Part shown: positions 1-8,311 of the stretch, piece by piece
Layout: each line of letters begins with the position of its first letter
How positions within the stretch are numbered: position 1 is the first letter of the stretch
Assembly (NCBI GenBank): GCA_011087605.1
Contig: JAALLE010000006.1
Location: forward strand, 1 to 64,000
Direction of reading: 5' to 3'
Source of the DNA: Hyphomicrobiales bacterium
GTDB lineage: Bacteria; Pseudomonadota; Alphaproteobacteria; Rhizobiales; Rhizobiaceae
DNA length: 64,000 nt
Notes under the pieces: model-generated
The model's database searches: none
Seen by the model: only the letters and a program-made list of their open reading frames with translations
What the model was told of the DNA's origin: nothing
Position numbers and translations under genes: made by a program

Positions 1-448
1 GGGAATTATAGCATGATCCGCAAACGAACGGACTTTTCACACAGCCTCTCCGCATGTCGGTCGTTCACCCATTAATTATTCTTGGTGTTATGAAAGTCTG
101 CTTCTGTATCCAAGGATTGAAAGCGACCGGATTTGCTCAAAGTCATCCGCAACGATACCTCACCTTCGGATCGGGCTGGTGTGTGGGGCCGCGGATTGGT
201 TCGCGGGGGCGAATTCAACCATTTACTATTTGACAGGCACTCTGCCCGGCTGACCTTGTTCGTGAACCCGGAAAACCAGGATTGTGGCACCTTTGTTGCC
301 GGAACGGGCGGTATGAACCTGCTGACCAATGATGCGTGGATTGGGGAGGTTTAAGAGTTGGGGACGTTTGATACCGTCACACAATCTCTTGATGTAGGCA
401 GGTTCTTTTGGATTGCGGTTTGAGCCAATTATTAGGTCAAGTTCCCCG
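1..448. other. No gene recognised at the left edge
   Basis: The track offers short overlapping ORFs on both strands here (about 73 to 85 residues). None has a recognisable domain, and no one frame is clearly favoured. The plus-strand ORF at 133..354 ends in a protein-like stretch (TGGMNLLTNDAWIGEV), so a decayed gene end is possible, but I cannot name it. It lies downstream of the adenylation gene of the Dlt-like operon. Confidence 0.4.
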
Positions 449-476
449 GCGGCCACGACTAAAATGCCGTGGCCGC
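449..476 (-). terminator. Stem-loop after the adenylation gene
   Basis: A perfect 9-bp inverted repeat, GCGGCCACG / CGTGGCCGC with a 10-base loop, starts 8 bases past the stop codon of the adenylation gene. No T-run follows it on the minus strand, so it is either a terminator without a classical U-tract or a 3'-end stabilising hairpin. Confidence 0.45.
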
Positions 477-483
477 TTGTAGA

Positions 484-2688
484 TTAAAGTGTAGGAAGGC
501 TGGTCAGAACCTTGCGGTCGACCTTTCCAGGCACTGTCAGCGGCATGTTCTCAATGAAGACCAAATTCTTTGGAATGTAAAAAATCGGACAGATTTCTCC
601 AACACCGGCCTTTAATTCATCACCGCGATTTTCACTGGGATCTTCAGCGACAACATAGGCAGTCAGAACTTTGTTGCCTGCGTTTTCTTCAGCAACCACC
701 ACTACGTCTTCAACTCCAGACTGGGAGCGAATTGCAGCTTCAATTTCTCCCAACTCGATGCGAACACCATTGATCTTAACCTGGAAGTCATTGCGGCCCA
801 TATAGACGATTTCACCATCCGGCATGTAGCGGGCAAGATCTCCGGTCTTGTAAAGCCGCTTGTGCGGTGCTCCGTGAACCGGATTTTCGACAAACCGTTC
901 TTCAGTCAGGTCTTCGCGCGCCCAGTAACCTCGGGCGAGTTGAACACCACCGATATAGAGTTCGCCAGGAACTCCGATCGGTACAGGTTGATTGAGCTCA
1001 TCCAGAATATGAAGGCTGGTATTTGATACCGGCTTACCAATTGGAATGTAATTGCGCTCAGGATTTCTGGGACAATGGTAATAGCTAACATCCACAGCCG
1101 CCTCAGTCGGGCCGTAGAGATTGTGCACTTCAGCAATATTGTTGGATTTGTCGTAGAATTGTTGAACCACATCAAATCCAAGCGCTTCGCCGGAGCAGAA
1201 CAGTTTCTTAATCGGCAATTGATCCAAAGCCGGCGCCATCATGAACAGACGCAGGACGGATGGAACAAAGTGGAGGTGCGTAACCTTCTGATCCTTGATC
1301 AGATGATACAGGTAACCAATCGCCATATGTCCGTCAGGCTCGGCAACGACCAAGGTCGATCCGACACTGAAAGACCACAGAAATTCCCAGACAGAAACAT
1401 CGAATGTATAGGGGGTTTTTTGAAGAATACGGTCCTGGGAGGTGAGACCATATTCTTCATGCATCCACACCACGCGGTTGTAAATCGCACCATGCTCGAC
1501 AATGACGCCTTTGGGTTTGCCGGTCGAGCCCGAGGTATAGATCATGTAGGCAAGTGAATCGGCCTCGATGTTGATGCCCAGATCGCTGGCATCGCCTTCT
1601 GGGTCAATCTCACCATATTCAGGCAATGTCACAACTTCAGCATTCACCTCTTCCAACTGGTCCAACAGATGTTCCTGGGTCAGGACCACCTTTGGCTGAC
1701 AGTCTTCAACAATTTCGGCGATCCGGCCAACCGGATCCTGAGTGTTCAAGGGCACATAGGCACCGCCAGCCTTAAGCGTCGCCCAAAGAGCAATAACCAA
1801 TTCAAAACTGCGATCCAGGCACAGACACACAAATTTATCGCGACCGACGCCCTTGGCGCGCAGGACTCGAGCCAATTGATTTACCCGTGCGTTGAATACT
1901 CCAAATGTCATTTCCTCGTCTTTGTAAACGAGAGCGACTTGATCGGGATTGTCCTTTGCCTGCTGCTCCATTTGAGCAACAAGTCCACCATCATAGGCGT
2001 ATTCTATTTCTGTATCATTCCACTCATGCAATATCAGATTGCGTTCCCGCTCAGACATCAAAGGTTGCTGTGACACGGGCACAGCCAGATCATCGACGAT
2101 GCCTTGTGCCAAGGCGGTTATCCGGTCTGACATGTTGAACACGGCTTCCGCTGAAATCTCGTTGGTGTGCCTCCATTCAACGGATCCGTCATCGCGGCAG
2201 TTCAACCAGACATCAGTCTGCGACAATGGGCTGGCCTGGTTGCCGAAACTCAGTGCCACCGACACAGATTCGCTCAAACCATATTCCCAATTGCTGTCTT
2301 CATTATTGTTCGCAACAGTACGGGAAAGCAGCGCACGGCATAAAAACATGCCGAAAGATTCTTCAGGATGAAGGGTAACAGTGACCGGAATGTAACGACC
2401 GTGACTCAAGGGAGTTCTACGGTCCTGAATAGGAAATACGGCCTCGCCGTTTTCTGAAACCCTGGCAAGATATGCCGCAACAAGCCCGAATGAAATATCG
2501 TTTTTGCGCAAATCAGGAAACAGCTCGGCAAGACACTCAATTAGTTCAACGCTTACCAATGGCGAGCCCTGTTCAAGCAGGCCGCTAAATGCCACCTCAT
2601 GCTTATAAACTTCCAGATCTGGAAGTTTACTCATTTCCCAACCATTCAGTCTTGTTGACGCTTCCAGCGCGACCTTAGGGATCCCCAT
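484..2688 (-). CDS. Stand-alone NRPS-type adenylation enzyme, predicted serine-specific (DltA-like role)
   Basis: The 734-residue protein should activate an amino acid as acyl-AMP and load it on a separate carrier protein. Residues about 1-215 look like the tail of a degenerate condensation domain. They end in the usual C-A linker (LMSERERNLILHEWNDT), and no HHxxxDG motif is present. The adenylation domain follows: A3 SGSTGKPKG (386-394), A5 NLYGPTEA (523-530), A7 YKTGDLAR, A8 and A10 PGKVDRK (Lys722). No carrier domain is fused, so the ACP gene upstream is the likely partner. Hand alignment to the GrsA pocket gives D430 V431 W434 H473 F497 S499 L524 V532 D533 K722, the known serine code DVWHFSLVDK. 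The ATG at 2688 is supported by AGGAG about 7 bases upstream. The gene is last in the Dlt-like operon and is separated from the ACP gene by TRAP debris. The enzyme class is firm; serine is a prediction. Confidence 0.88.
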   Translation of the reverse strand: MGIPKVALEASTRLNGWEMSKLPDLEVYKHEVAFSGLLEQGSPLVSVELIECLAELFPDLRKNDISFGLVAAYLARVSENGEAVFPIQDRRTPLSHGRYIPVTVTLHPEESFGMFLCRALLSRTVANNNEDSNWEYGLSESVSVALSFGNQASPLSQTDVWLNCRDDGSVEWRHTNEISAEAVFNMSDRITALAQGIVDDLAVPVSQQPLMSERERNLILHEWNDTEIEYAYDGGLVAQMEQQAKDNPDQVALVYKDEEMTFGVFNARVNQLARVLRAKGVGRDKFVCLCLDRSFELVIALWATLKAGGAYVPLNTQDPVGRIAEIVEDCQPKVVLTQEHLLDQLEEVNAEVVTLPEYGEIDPEGDASDLGINIEADSLAYMIYTSGSTGKPKGVIVEHGAIYNRVVWMHEEYGLTSQDRILQKTPYTFDVSVWEFLWSFSVGSTLVVAEPDGHMAIGYLYHLIKDQKVTHLHFVPSVLRLFMMAPALDQLPIKKLFCSGEALGFDVVQQFYDKSNNIAEVHNLYGPTEAAVDVSYYHCPRNPERNYIPIGKPVSNTSLHILDELNQPVPIGVPGELYIGGVQLARGYWAREDLTEERFVENPVHGAPHKRLYKTGDLARYMPDGEIVYMGRNDFQVKINGVRIELGEIEAAIRSQSGVEDVVVVAEENAGNKVLTAYVVAEDPSENRGDELKAGVGEICPIFYIPKNLVFIENMPLTVPGKVDRKVLTSLPTL

Positions 2689-2837
2689 CGTCTTCTCCTG
2701 CTAGTTTGCTGTGCTTAGGCTTATTTGCCGACACGGTTCTAATTGGAATCAAATTTGACGGGGAAAAACTAACTAAATCTGTTGGGTTATGATGAACAAG
2801 TTATTGGCATTAACTGATGGTAAGGGCCTGTTAAAAC

Positions 2838-3075
2838 TTATCTATTCATTTGATTCGGAAGCGTTAATACATTCTCAGGAAATAGGGCAATCAACGCCAG
2901 TCCGGTGACCAAAAGCGGGAAAAATGGAATTGCCGCAGCGGCAATCTTCAATATGTTCCACCCGTAATACCCTGCAGTACAAAGAGATTAAAACCGACGG
3001 GAGGGCTAATCTGGGACATCTCGACGACAAGAACCACGAATATGAAAAACCGAACCCGATCAGTTTCAACCACTT
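2838..3075 (-). pseudogene. C-terminal remnant of a TRAP large permease (DctM)
   Basis: The minus strand encodes FVVLVVEMSQISPPVGFNLFVLQG, the typical DctM carboxy end. It then changes frame near 2950 and continues as ILKIAAAAIPFFPLLVTGLALIALFP to a stop at 2838. Only the last 70-80 residues survive, and no start or upstream DctM sequence is present. Together with the adjacent DctP remnant it marks a TRAP operon whose small permease and most of the large permease were deleted. A complete TRAP set elsewhere in the window (41.1-43.9 kb) has a different sequence, so this is not a copy of it. Confidence 0.75.
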
Positions 3076-3104
3076 CCACCATCTGTTTTGGTCTTGATCT
3101 CACC

Positions 3105-3814
3105 TCATGATGCAGCCCAGCCTCGAGCTTCTGCTGCGCCAGCTGCAAACATCGCAGCCAATTGTTGTTCGGAGATAAGACGGTCAAAGGTACGTTTATT
3201 GACCACGACAATGTTCTTCGGCAACCAGGCCTGAACATCATAGTAGCTGCTGAGATACTCCCAGGCCTTGTTGTTGTACCCGGTTGACGGAGGCGTGACT
3301 ATTGCATCGACACGTCCGGTAGAAAATGCCTGAGCCAATTCGGCAACTTCAACCTGTGTTGGCACAGTGTTTGCCAATTGAGCCAGCCGTTAAGTGGCAG
3401 CATTACTGGCGCGAAATTTCATGCCGGACAAATCGCCGGTCTTTTCGACGGCTGGGCGCTGAATATTCCAAAGTTTCTTGGCGTTCGCGTAGCTATTTGC
3501 AAGAAATGGAACCGAATCCATTCCAGACACCGGATTTTCGTTGGACAACCGCGATAACAAGAATTCACCTATTGGCGCCTGACCACTTCTGGTGGCGTTT
3601 TTGATTTCGACGTTTTTAAAAAGAGATCCAGATGAATGGACTTTGATCGTGATTCCACCATCGGTGGCGCGCTCGAGTTGCCGTCCAAACTCGACATGAT
3701 TCAGCGAACGAAAATTGTTGTCGCCATAAGGAACTGGCATGTTCCACGTGTCGACCAATGCGATCGAACTACCGCTGCCTAGCCCGGCGAAAGCTGCAAT
3801 GCGGCTTTCAACAT
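3105..3814 (-). pseudogene. Disrupted TRAP substrate-binding protein (DctP family)
   Basis: Two same-frame ORFs (3758..3390 and 3377..3105) together read as a DctP-family protein and are separated by a single in-frame TAA at 3390-3392. The sequence around it (FRASNAAT, stop, RLAQLANTVPTQVEVAELAQAF) is the conserved ligand-loop region of the family. The best start is the ATG at 3814 (MLKAA), which reaches the mature frame (AAFAGLGSGSSIALVDTWNMP) only through a one-base frameshift near 3800. The gene therefore has a broken signal peptide, a nonsense codon and no intact partner permease. It separates the ACP and adenylation genes of the Dlt-like operon. Sequence error could explain one lesion but hardly all of them. 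Confidence 0.75.
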
Positions 3815-3867
3815 GTTGCTGCTTTTGTATCTAATAAGAATTCTCAGGCTGGTAAAAACCGGCCAAA

Positions 3868-4125
3868 TCAGGCTGAAAGACGAACCGGTTCGGTCTCGTC
3901 AAATGATACATTTTTGGCTTCGAGTACGGTTCTCATGTCGCCGAGATTCTGCATGTTCACTACTTCGTTGATGGCAAAGCGAATATTGTATGCCGTTTCT
4001 ACGGCCAGAATCACCTCAATGTGGCGCAGAGAATCCCAGTTTGGTGTATTCATGGCATTGGATTTTTCACTCAGTGTATCTGCTTCAACGTTTAGAATTC
4101 CGGCAATGATATCATAAAGTTTCAT
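3868..4125 (-). CDS. Stand-alone acyl/peptidyl carrier protein (DltC-like role)
   Basis: The 85-residue protein has the carrier-protein core with the phosphopantetheine attachment motif WDSLRHIEV; Ser32 is the predicted attachment residue. Length and predicted helices fit a single ACP domain with a short tail. The gene lies 95 bases after the MBOAT gene and upstream of the adenylation gene, so it most simply carries the activated amino acid from that enzyme to the membrane acyltransferase. An ACP for some other acyl group is possible. A GGGGAA stretch lies just upstream of the ATG. Confidence 0.85.
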   Translation of the reverse strand: MKLYDIIAGILNVEADTLSEKSNAMNTPNWDSLRHIEVILAVETAYNIRFAINEVVNMQNLGDMRTVLEAKNVSFDETEPVRLSA

Positions 4126-4220
4126 GGTGTTCCCCGAGTCCAGTTAGTGGCTGTTCAGTCGTAAAAATATGGTTGAAGACTTGCCCAACCGATTGTTGGG
4201 AAATTAGACCAACAAAGTGT

Positions 4221-5738
4221 TTAGAAATCGTAATAGAGGAAGGAAGAGTCCGACCCGATATTGGAGAATGCAAAGACCAGAAGAGCGGCGACCATGAACG
4301 CCCATCCAGCGTTTGGTTTCCACTGAATCAAGTTTGTCAGCTTGCTCATGACTTGTGGTTTTGCATCAGACACAATCCAATGACGCGACAGTATTTCTTG
4401 AGTGTTCGGCACGCACAGGACAATGATGCCCAGTGGTAAGATAAACGCCCAGGCTTCGATCAACACCAGGCGCACTGGTTCGCCCATTCCAGCCGGAACC
4501 AGGGAAGATGCGCCCCACATAGTGGCCAGCATTGTACCCGCGGTAGTCATGTCAGGTGAACGGAATATCACCAGGCCACTAACGACAACCGACATGGTCA
4601 ACAACCAATTGCTGATCACGCCCAGCTTAGGCAGGTTAAATTGTTTCCACCCGTTGTTTATCGCAATCGCAATCCCATGAAGCAGTCCATAAAATACGAA
4701 GGTCCAACCTGAACCATGCCAAATACCCGCAACCAACATGGTGAAAATAATCGGCCAGCCACCAGCAAAAACGAACTTTGGGAATGCCGGCATTTTTTTC
4801 TGCATTGCCTTGCGCATGCCGTTCATGGCCATTGGCGAAAAGACATAGTTGGTAAAGAACCGGGTCATGGTCATATGCCAGCGTTGCCAGAAGTCTGAGA
4901 TGCTTGTCGCCTTGAACGGTGAATTGAAGTTGAGCGGCAATTTCAGACCAAATATGGTTCCAAGCCCAATTGCCATATCCGAATAGCCGGAAAAGTCGAA
5001 ATAGAGTTGCAGCGTGTAGGCGAGCGAACCGGTCCAGGCAGTAACCGGGTCCACAACACCACCGGCAGCCACTCCATCAAATGCCAAATTGGCAAACGGA
5101 GCGAGGGAATCAGCAAACACAACTTTCTTGAACAAGCCCATGGCAAAGATAGAAAGTCCAAGCGCGATGCGTTGACCGTCCAGTGCCCGGTCAGTGCGGT
5201 TTTCCATCTGGTCGAATATTTCCTTCTGCATGACCAGTGGACCTGCAGTCACATAGGGAAAAAACGTCGCGAAGGCGGTGTATTTGACAATCGAACGTTG
5301 CTCGGTTCGACCACCATGAGCTTCAATCAGATAACCAATCTGCACAAATGTGTAGAAGGAGATGCCGATCGGTAAAATGATCGACAGATGATCAAATCCT
5401 GAACCGGTGATTTGATTGGTGATGTCGATAAAGAAATTTGTGTATTTGAAATAACCCAGGGCAAAAAGGTTGCCCAATATTCCCCCGATCAGAAGCTTGT
5501 TGGAAGCTTTTTCTGCTCCGTATGAGCGCGTCAAAACGCTGCCGATGACAAAGTTGGAAATCACTGAAACCAGCAAGATTGCCAACAGTTTCCAGCTCAA
5601 TTGAGCGTAAAAGATCAACGATGCGGCAGCCAGTACGCCAAAGGCATTCGACCACCCCTTGAAATGTTGCACCAGTGCAAATGCGATGAACGTGCAGGGC
5701 AAGAACAGGACGAGAAACTCGTAAGAATTAAATGGCAT
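4221..5738 (-). CDS. MBOAT-family membrane acyltransferase (AlgI/DltB type)
   Basis: The 505-residue, strongly hydrophobic protein belongs to the membrane-bound O-acyltransferases, which move an acyl group from a cytoplasmic carrier to an extracytoplasmic acceptor. Visible signatures are QLYFDFSGYSDMAIG (244-258), SDFWQRWH (281-288) and GIWHGSGWTF, which carries the conserved His341. Length and start (MPFNSYEFLVLFLP) match AlgI-like members. It begins 17 bases after the permease/SGNH fusion gene and precedes the carrier protein gene, the neighbourhood of a DltB. The acceptor (glycan, lipid or other envelope molecule) cannot be told from the sequence. Confidence 0.92.
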   Translation of the reverse strand: MPFNSYEFLVLFLPCTFIAFALVQHFKGWSNAFGVLAAASLIFYAQLSWKLLAILLVSVISNFVIGSVLTRSYGAEKASNKLLIGGILGNLFALGYFKYTNFFIDITNQITGSGFDHLSIILPIGISFYTFVQIGYLIEAHGGRTEQRSIVKYTAFATFFPYVTAGPLVMQKEIFDQMENRTDRALDGQRIALGLSIFAMGLFKKVVFADSLAPFANLAFDGVAAGGVVDPVTAWTGSLAYTLQLYFDFSGYSDMAIGLGTIFGLKLPLNFNSPFKATSISDFWQRWHMTMTRFFTNYVFSPMAMNGMRKAMQKKMPAFPKFVFAGGWPIIFTMLVAGIWHGSGWTFVFYGLLHGIAIAINNGWKQFNLPKLGVISNWLLTMSVVVSGLVIFRSPDMTTAGTMLATMWGASSLVPAGMGEPVRLVLIEAWAFILPLGIIVLCVPNTQEILSRHWIVSDAKPQVMSKLTNLIQWKPNAGWAFMVAALLVFAFSNIGSDSSFLYYDF

Positions 5739-5755
5739 GACAGTATTCCCGACTT

Positions 5756-8131
5756 CTAAAGCGCGCCGCGCAATTTAAATTCATCACTCTGCAAGCGGTA
5801 CTGCATAAGCAACATTCCCAAACATGCTGGATTCCCATGTTCTGCATCAATGTATTGTTTGGCCCTACAGCCAACATCCTGAGGTGAAAAACCACCTACC
5901 AGACCAAAGCCGTATTTTGCCGCCCAATCCTTGGTGAGATCCTGGATCTTCTTGAGACCAACCATGTATTCGGTGCCCTGAACTGCGTCCCAGAATATTG
6001 GATTGAATTGAGGGTGAGCCAACGTGACTTTCACGCCCTTGTCCTTCAAATATTCAAACAGGAATTCCATATGGGCGACGCCCTTGGGATCGATTTTAGG
6101 TGGAGAGTTCTTGCTGGCTTCTGCAAAGGAGAGAGCTTCGTTGCGAGCTCGTTCCTGCGAGAACAGGCGCTTATGCTCACCGGACCAAAGAATGGATCCA
6201 CCCGGCAACAGTGTGTCGAGACCTTCAAAGTTTCTCTCATCTGTCGCATGCGGCATAACCGGAGCAGTCAGATGTCTTGTTCCGTGTGTTTTAAGCAGGG
6301 AGAAATTGGCCAGTTCTCGCCATGTCTGAACCGGTAAGGTCTCCAGCATTGAATGCGCCTTAAACCCAGTCCGTTCAGCAAACCGGCGATAATATTTAAT
6401 ACCGGGCAACCACAGGAAGTCTGTGCGATCCTTAACCGGTGTCAGCAGCTTGTCGCGAATGGTAATGATCAATTCCGGAGGCAGCCTTCCGTGGCGTTCG
6501 TAAATTTCGACCATCGCCATCATGTCCTCGTAATAATCACGATGAACGTGGCTGTTATAAACGTTGACGCCTGACAAAAGGCTTACATGAGCCTCTTGCC
6601 AATGACTCGCTCCAAGCACGCCGACATCCGGGGTTGTCGTCATTCGCTTGATTGTTTCGTTGCGAAGATCCCGAATGTTGATGTTGAGATCGAAGACGCC
6701 GTAGTTTCTGCCGTCCGTGTGGGCTTGAGTCACATCTGAAATCATATTTTGATCAAACAGCATGGGGGCAAAGTATTTGTTGCCCTGCCAAATCGCGGCG
6801 ATTCCCATAATAAACAGAGCCAGTGTTGCAATTACAAACCGACCACCGGCCCGACCTTCTTGGGTGTCTGCTTTTGCATCCTCATCATAGTGACCTTCAA
6901 GCCGGTTCAAGAGTTCTCGGGCGTCTTCACTGGCAACATCTGCCTGTGTTTCAAATTGTGGCTGCTCATATTGTTCTTGAACTTCAGCAGCTTGTGCTGA
7001 CATGGTGCTGCCACCTACGGCCATGCCCGACGACACAGCCACACCAGTGGACGAGATGACAGCTCTGGCAGATGTACTGATGGCAGGCCCCGCGGGCCCA
7101 GTTCCCGTCGGGTTGACGTCAGAACCTGGATCTTCGACATAGTCGGCTTCAGGATCCAGCGCATGGGTGGAATCTGCATCTTTGTACAATCGGACGTTTC
7201 GCCCAAATACGAGCTCAAACAAGAGCGGTGCAAAAAACATTGGGATTTGTGAAGCGCCGACATAAACGGCCAGGTTGGAATCATTTGCGTAGCCGACCAA
7301 TCCGAAAGTCAGCCCGATGTTGCGGAAGCTGGCAAGGACACTGGCCGTCATGGCAATGTTGTAGCCCAAATGAGCCATTGCCACTCTCAATACCAGCGCA
7401 ACCGATATCGTGGTCATGATCGAAACCGCAATATAAAACAATACTCTTTGGCTGTCTGTCTGCAGGGCGACGACGACCGGAGCTTCCAGTGCGAAACAAA
7501 AAATCACCAATGACAGAACCGAGCCCCAGCGGCCGATTTGGATGGAACGTTCTCTTGATTTTGGTGTCCAGTTGCGTGCCCACTGACGGATCAACAGGAA
7601 GATGCCAAGCGGGACGATCATGAGGGCAAACAATCGGATCGCAAAATTGACGAAGTCAAACTGGAAATGACCATCATGGAGAAGGCTGAAGCCAACAAAG
7701 ATAGAAATCGGTGCGACAAGAGTGGATACCACAACAGTCTGAACGGCCAGTTTTTGGTCCAACCCCATCAAATGAACCAGGGTTGGTGAGGCAAACAGTG
7801 ACCCACTCGTCAAGGTTACCATTATGAAGTAGACAATCTGCGAATCCAGTTTGAATATCCAGCCGGTTGTCGCCACCAACCCGGGCAGCAAGAGTTGCTG
7901 GAGACCGACCAACGGTAATACAGCGGGGTGGAGTTTTGTGAATATTTGGTTTTCGTAGTTCACGTAAGGCAGCAGCGAAAACACCATCACACAAAACAGC
8001 GATGGCATCAGGAAGCCGGTAAAACCGCTTGCAAACCCTTCAAATTGAAATGCAACCACCACTCCCAATGCAAGCACGAGTGCTGCGAGGAATTTCTCGT
8101 CTTCAATACGCATATTTACCGCTCGTCCCAT
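5756..8131 (-). CDS. BASS-like permease fused to an SGNH/DltD-type periplasmic hydrolase
   Basis: The 791-residue protein has two parts. Residues about 10-310 form a multi-helix membrane domain resembling the bile acid:sodium symporter/auxin carrier-like families. A low-complexity Ala/Ser/Gly linker (about 335-430) follows, then one membrane helix (432-448) and an extracytoplasmic domain with SGNH features. GVLGASHW places a candidate nucleophile at Ser509, and YIDAEHGN carries the paired Asp762/His765. The C-terminal part resembles the SGNH partners that accompany MBOAT acyltransferases, such as DltD and AlgX/AlgJ-type proteins. It is the first gene of the operon. The joining of a transporter-like domain to the esterase/transferase partner is unusual. 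ATG 8131 is used; an in-frame ATG at 8113 is the alternative. Confidence 0.75.
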   Translation of the reverse strand: MGRAVNMRIEDEKFLAALVLALGVVVAFQFEGFASGFTGFLMPSLFCVMVFSLLPYVNYENQIFTKLHPAVLPLVGLQQLLLPGLVATTGWIFKLDSQIVYFIMVTLTSGSLFASPTLVHLMGLDQKLAVQTVVVSTLVAPISIFVGFSLLHDGHFQFDFVNFAIRLFALMIVPLGIFLLIRQWARNWTPKSRERSIQIGRWGSVLSLVIFCFALEAPVVVALQTDSQRVLFYIAVSIMTTISVALVLRVAMAHLGYNIAMTASVLASFRNIGLTFGLVGYANDSNLAVYVGASQIPMFFAPLLFELVFGRNVRLYKDADSTHALDPEADYVEDPGSDVNPTGTGPAGPAISTSARAVISSTGVAVSSGMAVGGSTMSAQAAEVQEQYEQPQFETQADVASEDARELLNRLEGHYDEDAKADTQEGRAGGRFVIATLALFIMGIAAIWQGNKYFAPMLFDQNMISDVTQAHTDGRNYGVFDLNINIRDLRNETIKRMTTTPDVGVLGASHWQEAHVSLLSGVNVYNSHVHRDYYEDMMAMVEIYERHGRLPPELIITIRDKLLTPVKDRTDFLWLPGIKYYRRFAERTGFKAHSMLETLPVQTWRELANFSLLKTHGTRHLTAPVMPHATDERNFEGLDTLLPGGSILWSGEHKRLFSQERARNEALSFAEASKNSPPKIDPKGVAHMEFLFEYLKDKGVKVTLAHPQFNPIFWDAVQGTEYMVGLKKIQDLTKDWAAKYGFGLVGGFSPQDVGCRAKQYIDAEHGNPACLGMLLMQYRLQSDEFKLRGAL

Positions 8132-8311
8132 TATTCCCAGACCGGCAAAGCGAAAACGCCGCAGTTACAACATTCTCATTCCGGCCCCACCAGTGGGAGC
8201 AAGACTACACAGTGAAAATTTGCCCTTGGTGAACAAACATGTTGAACGAATTATTAACGTTCCTAGCGACAATGTGGTGCAGGCATTCAACTGACATGTG
8301 GGAACTCGAAA

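Noticed and set aside
133-354. 73-residue plus-strand ORF at the left edge, with a competing 85-residue minus-strand ORF
   Set aside because: No recognisable domain, no convincing ribosome site, and the two frames overlap almost fully. Left as unassigned sequence.
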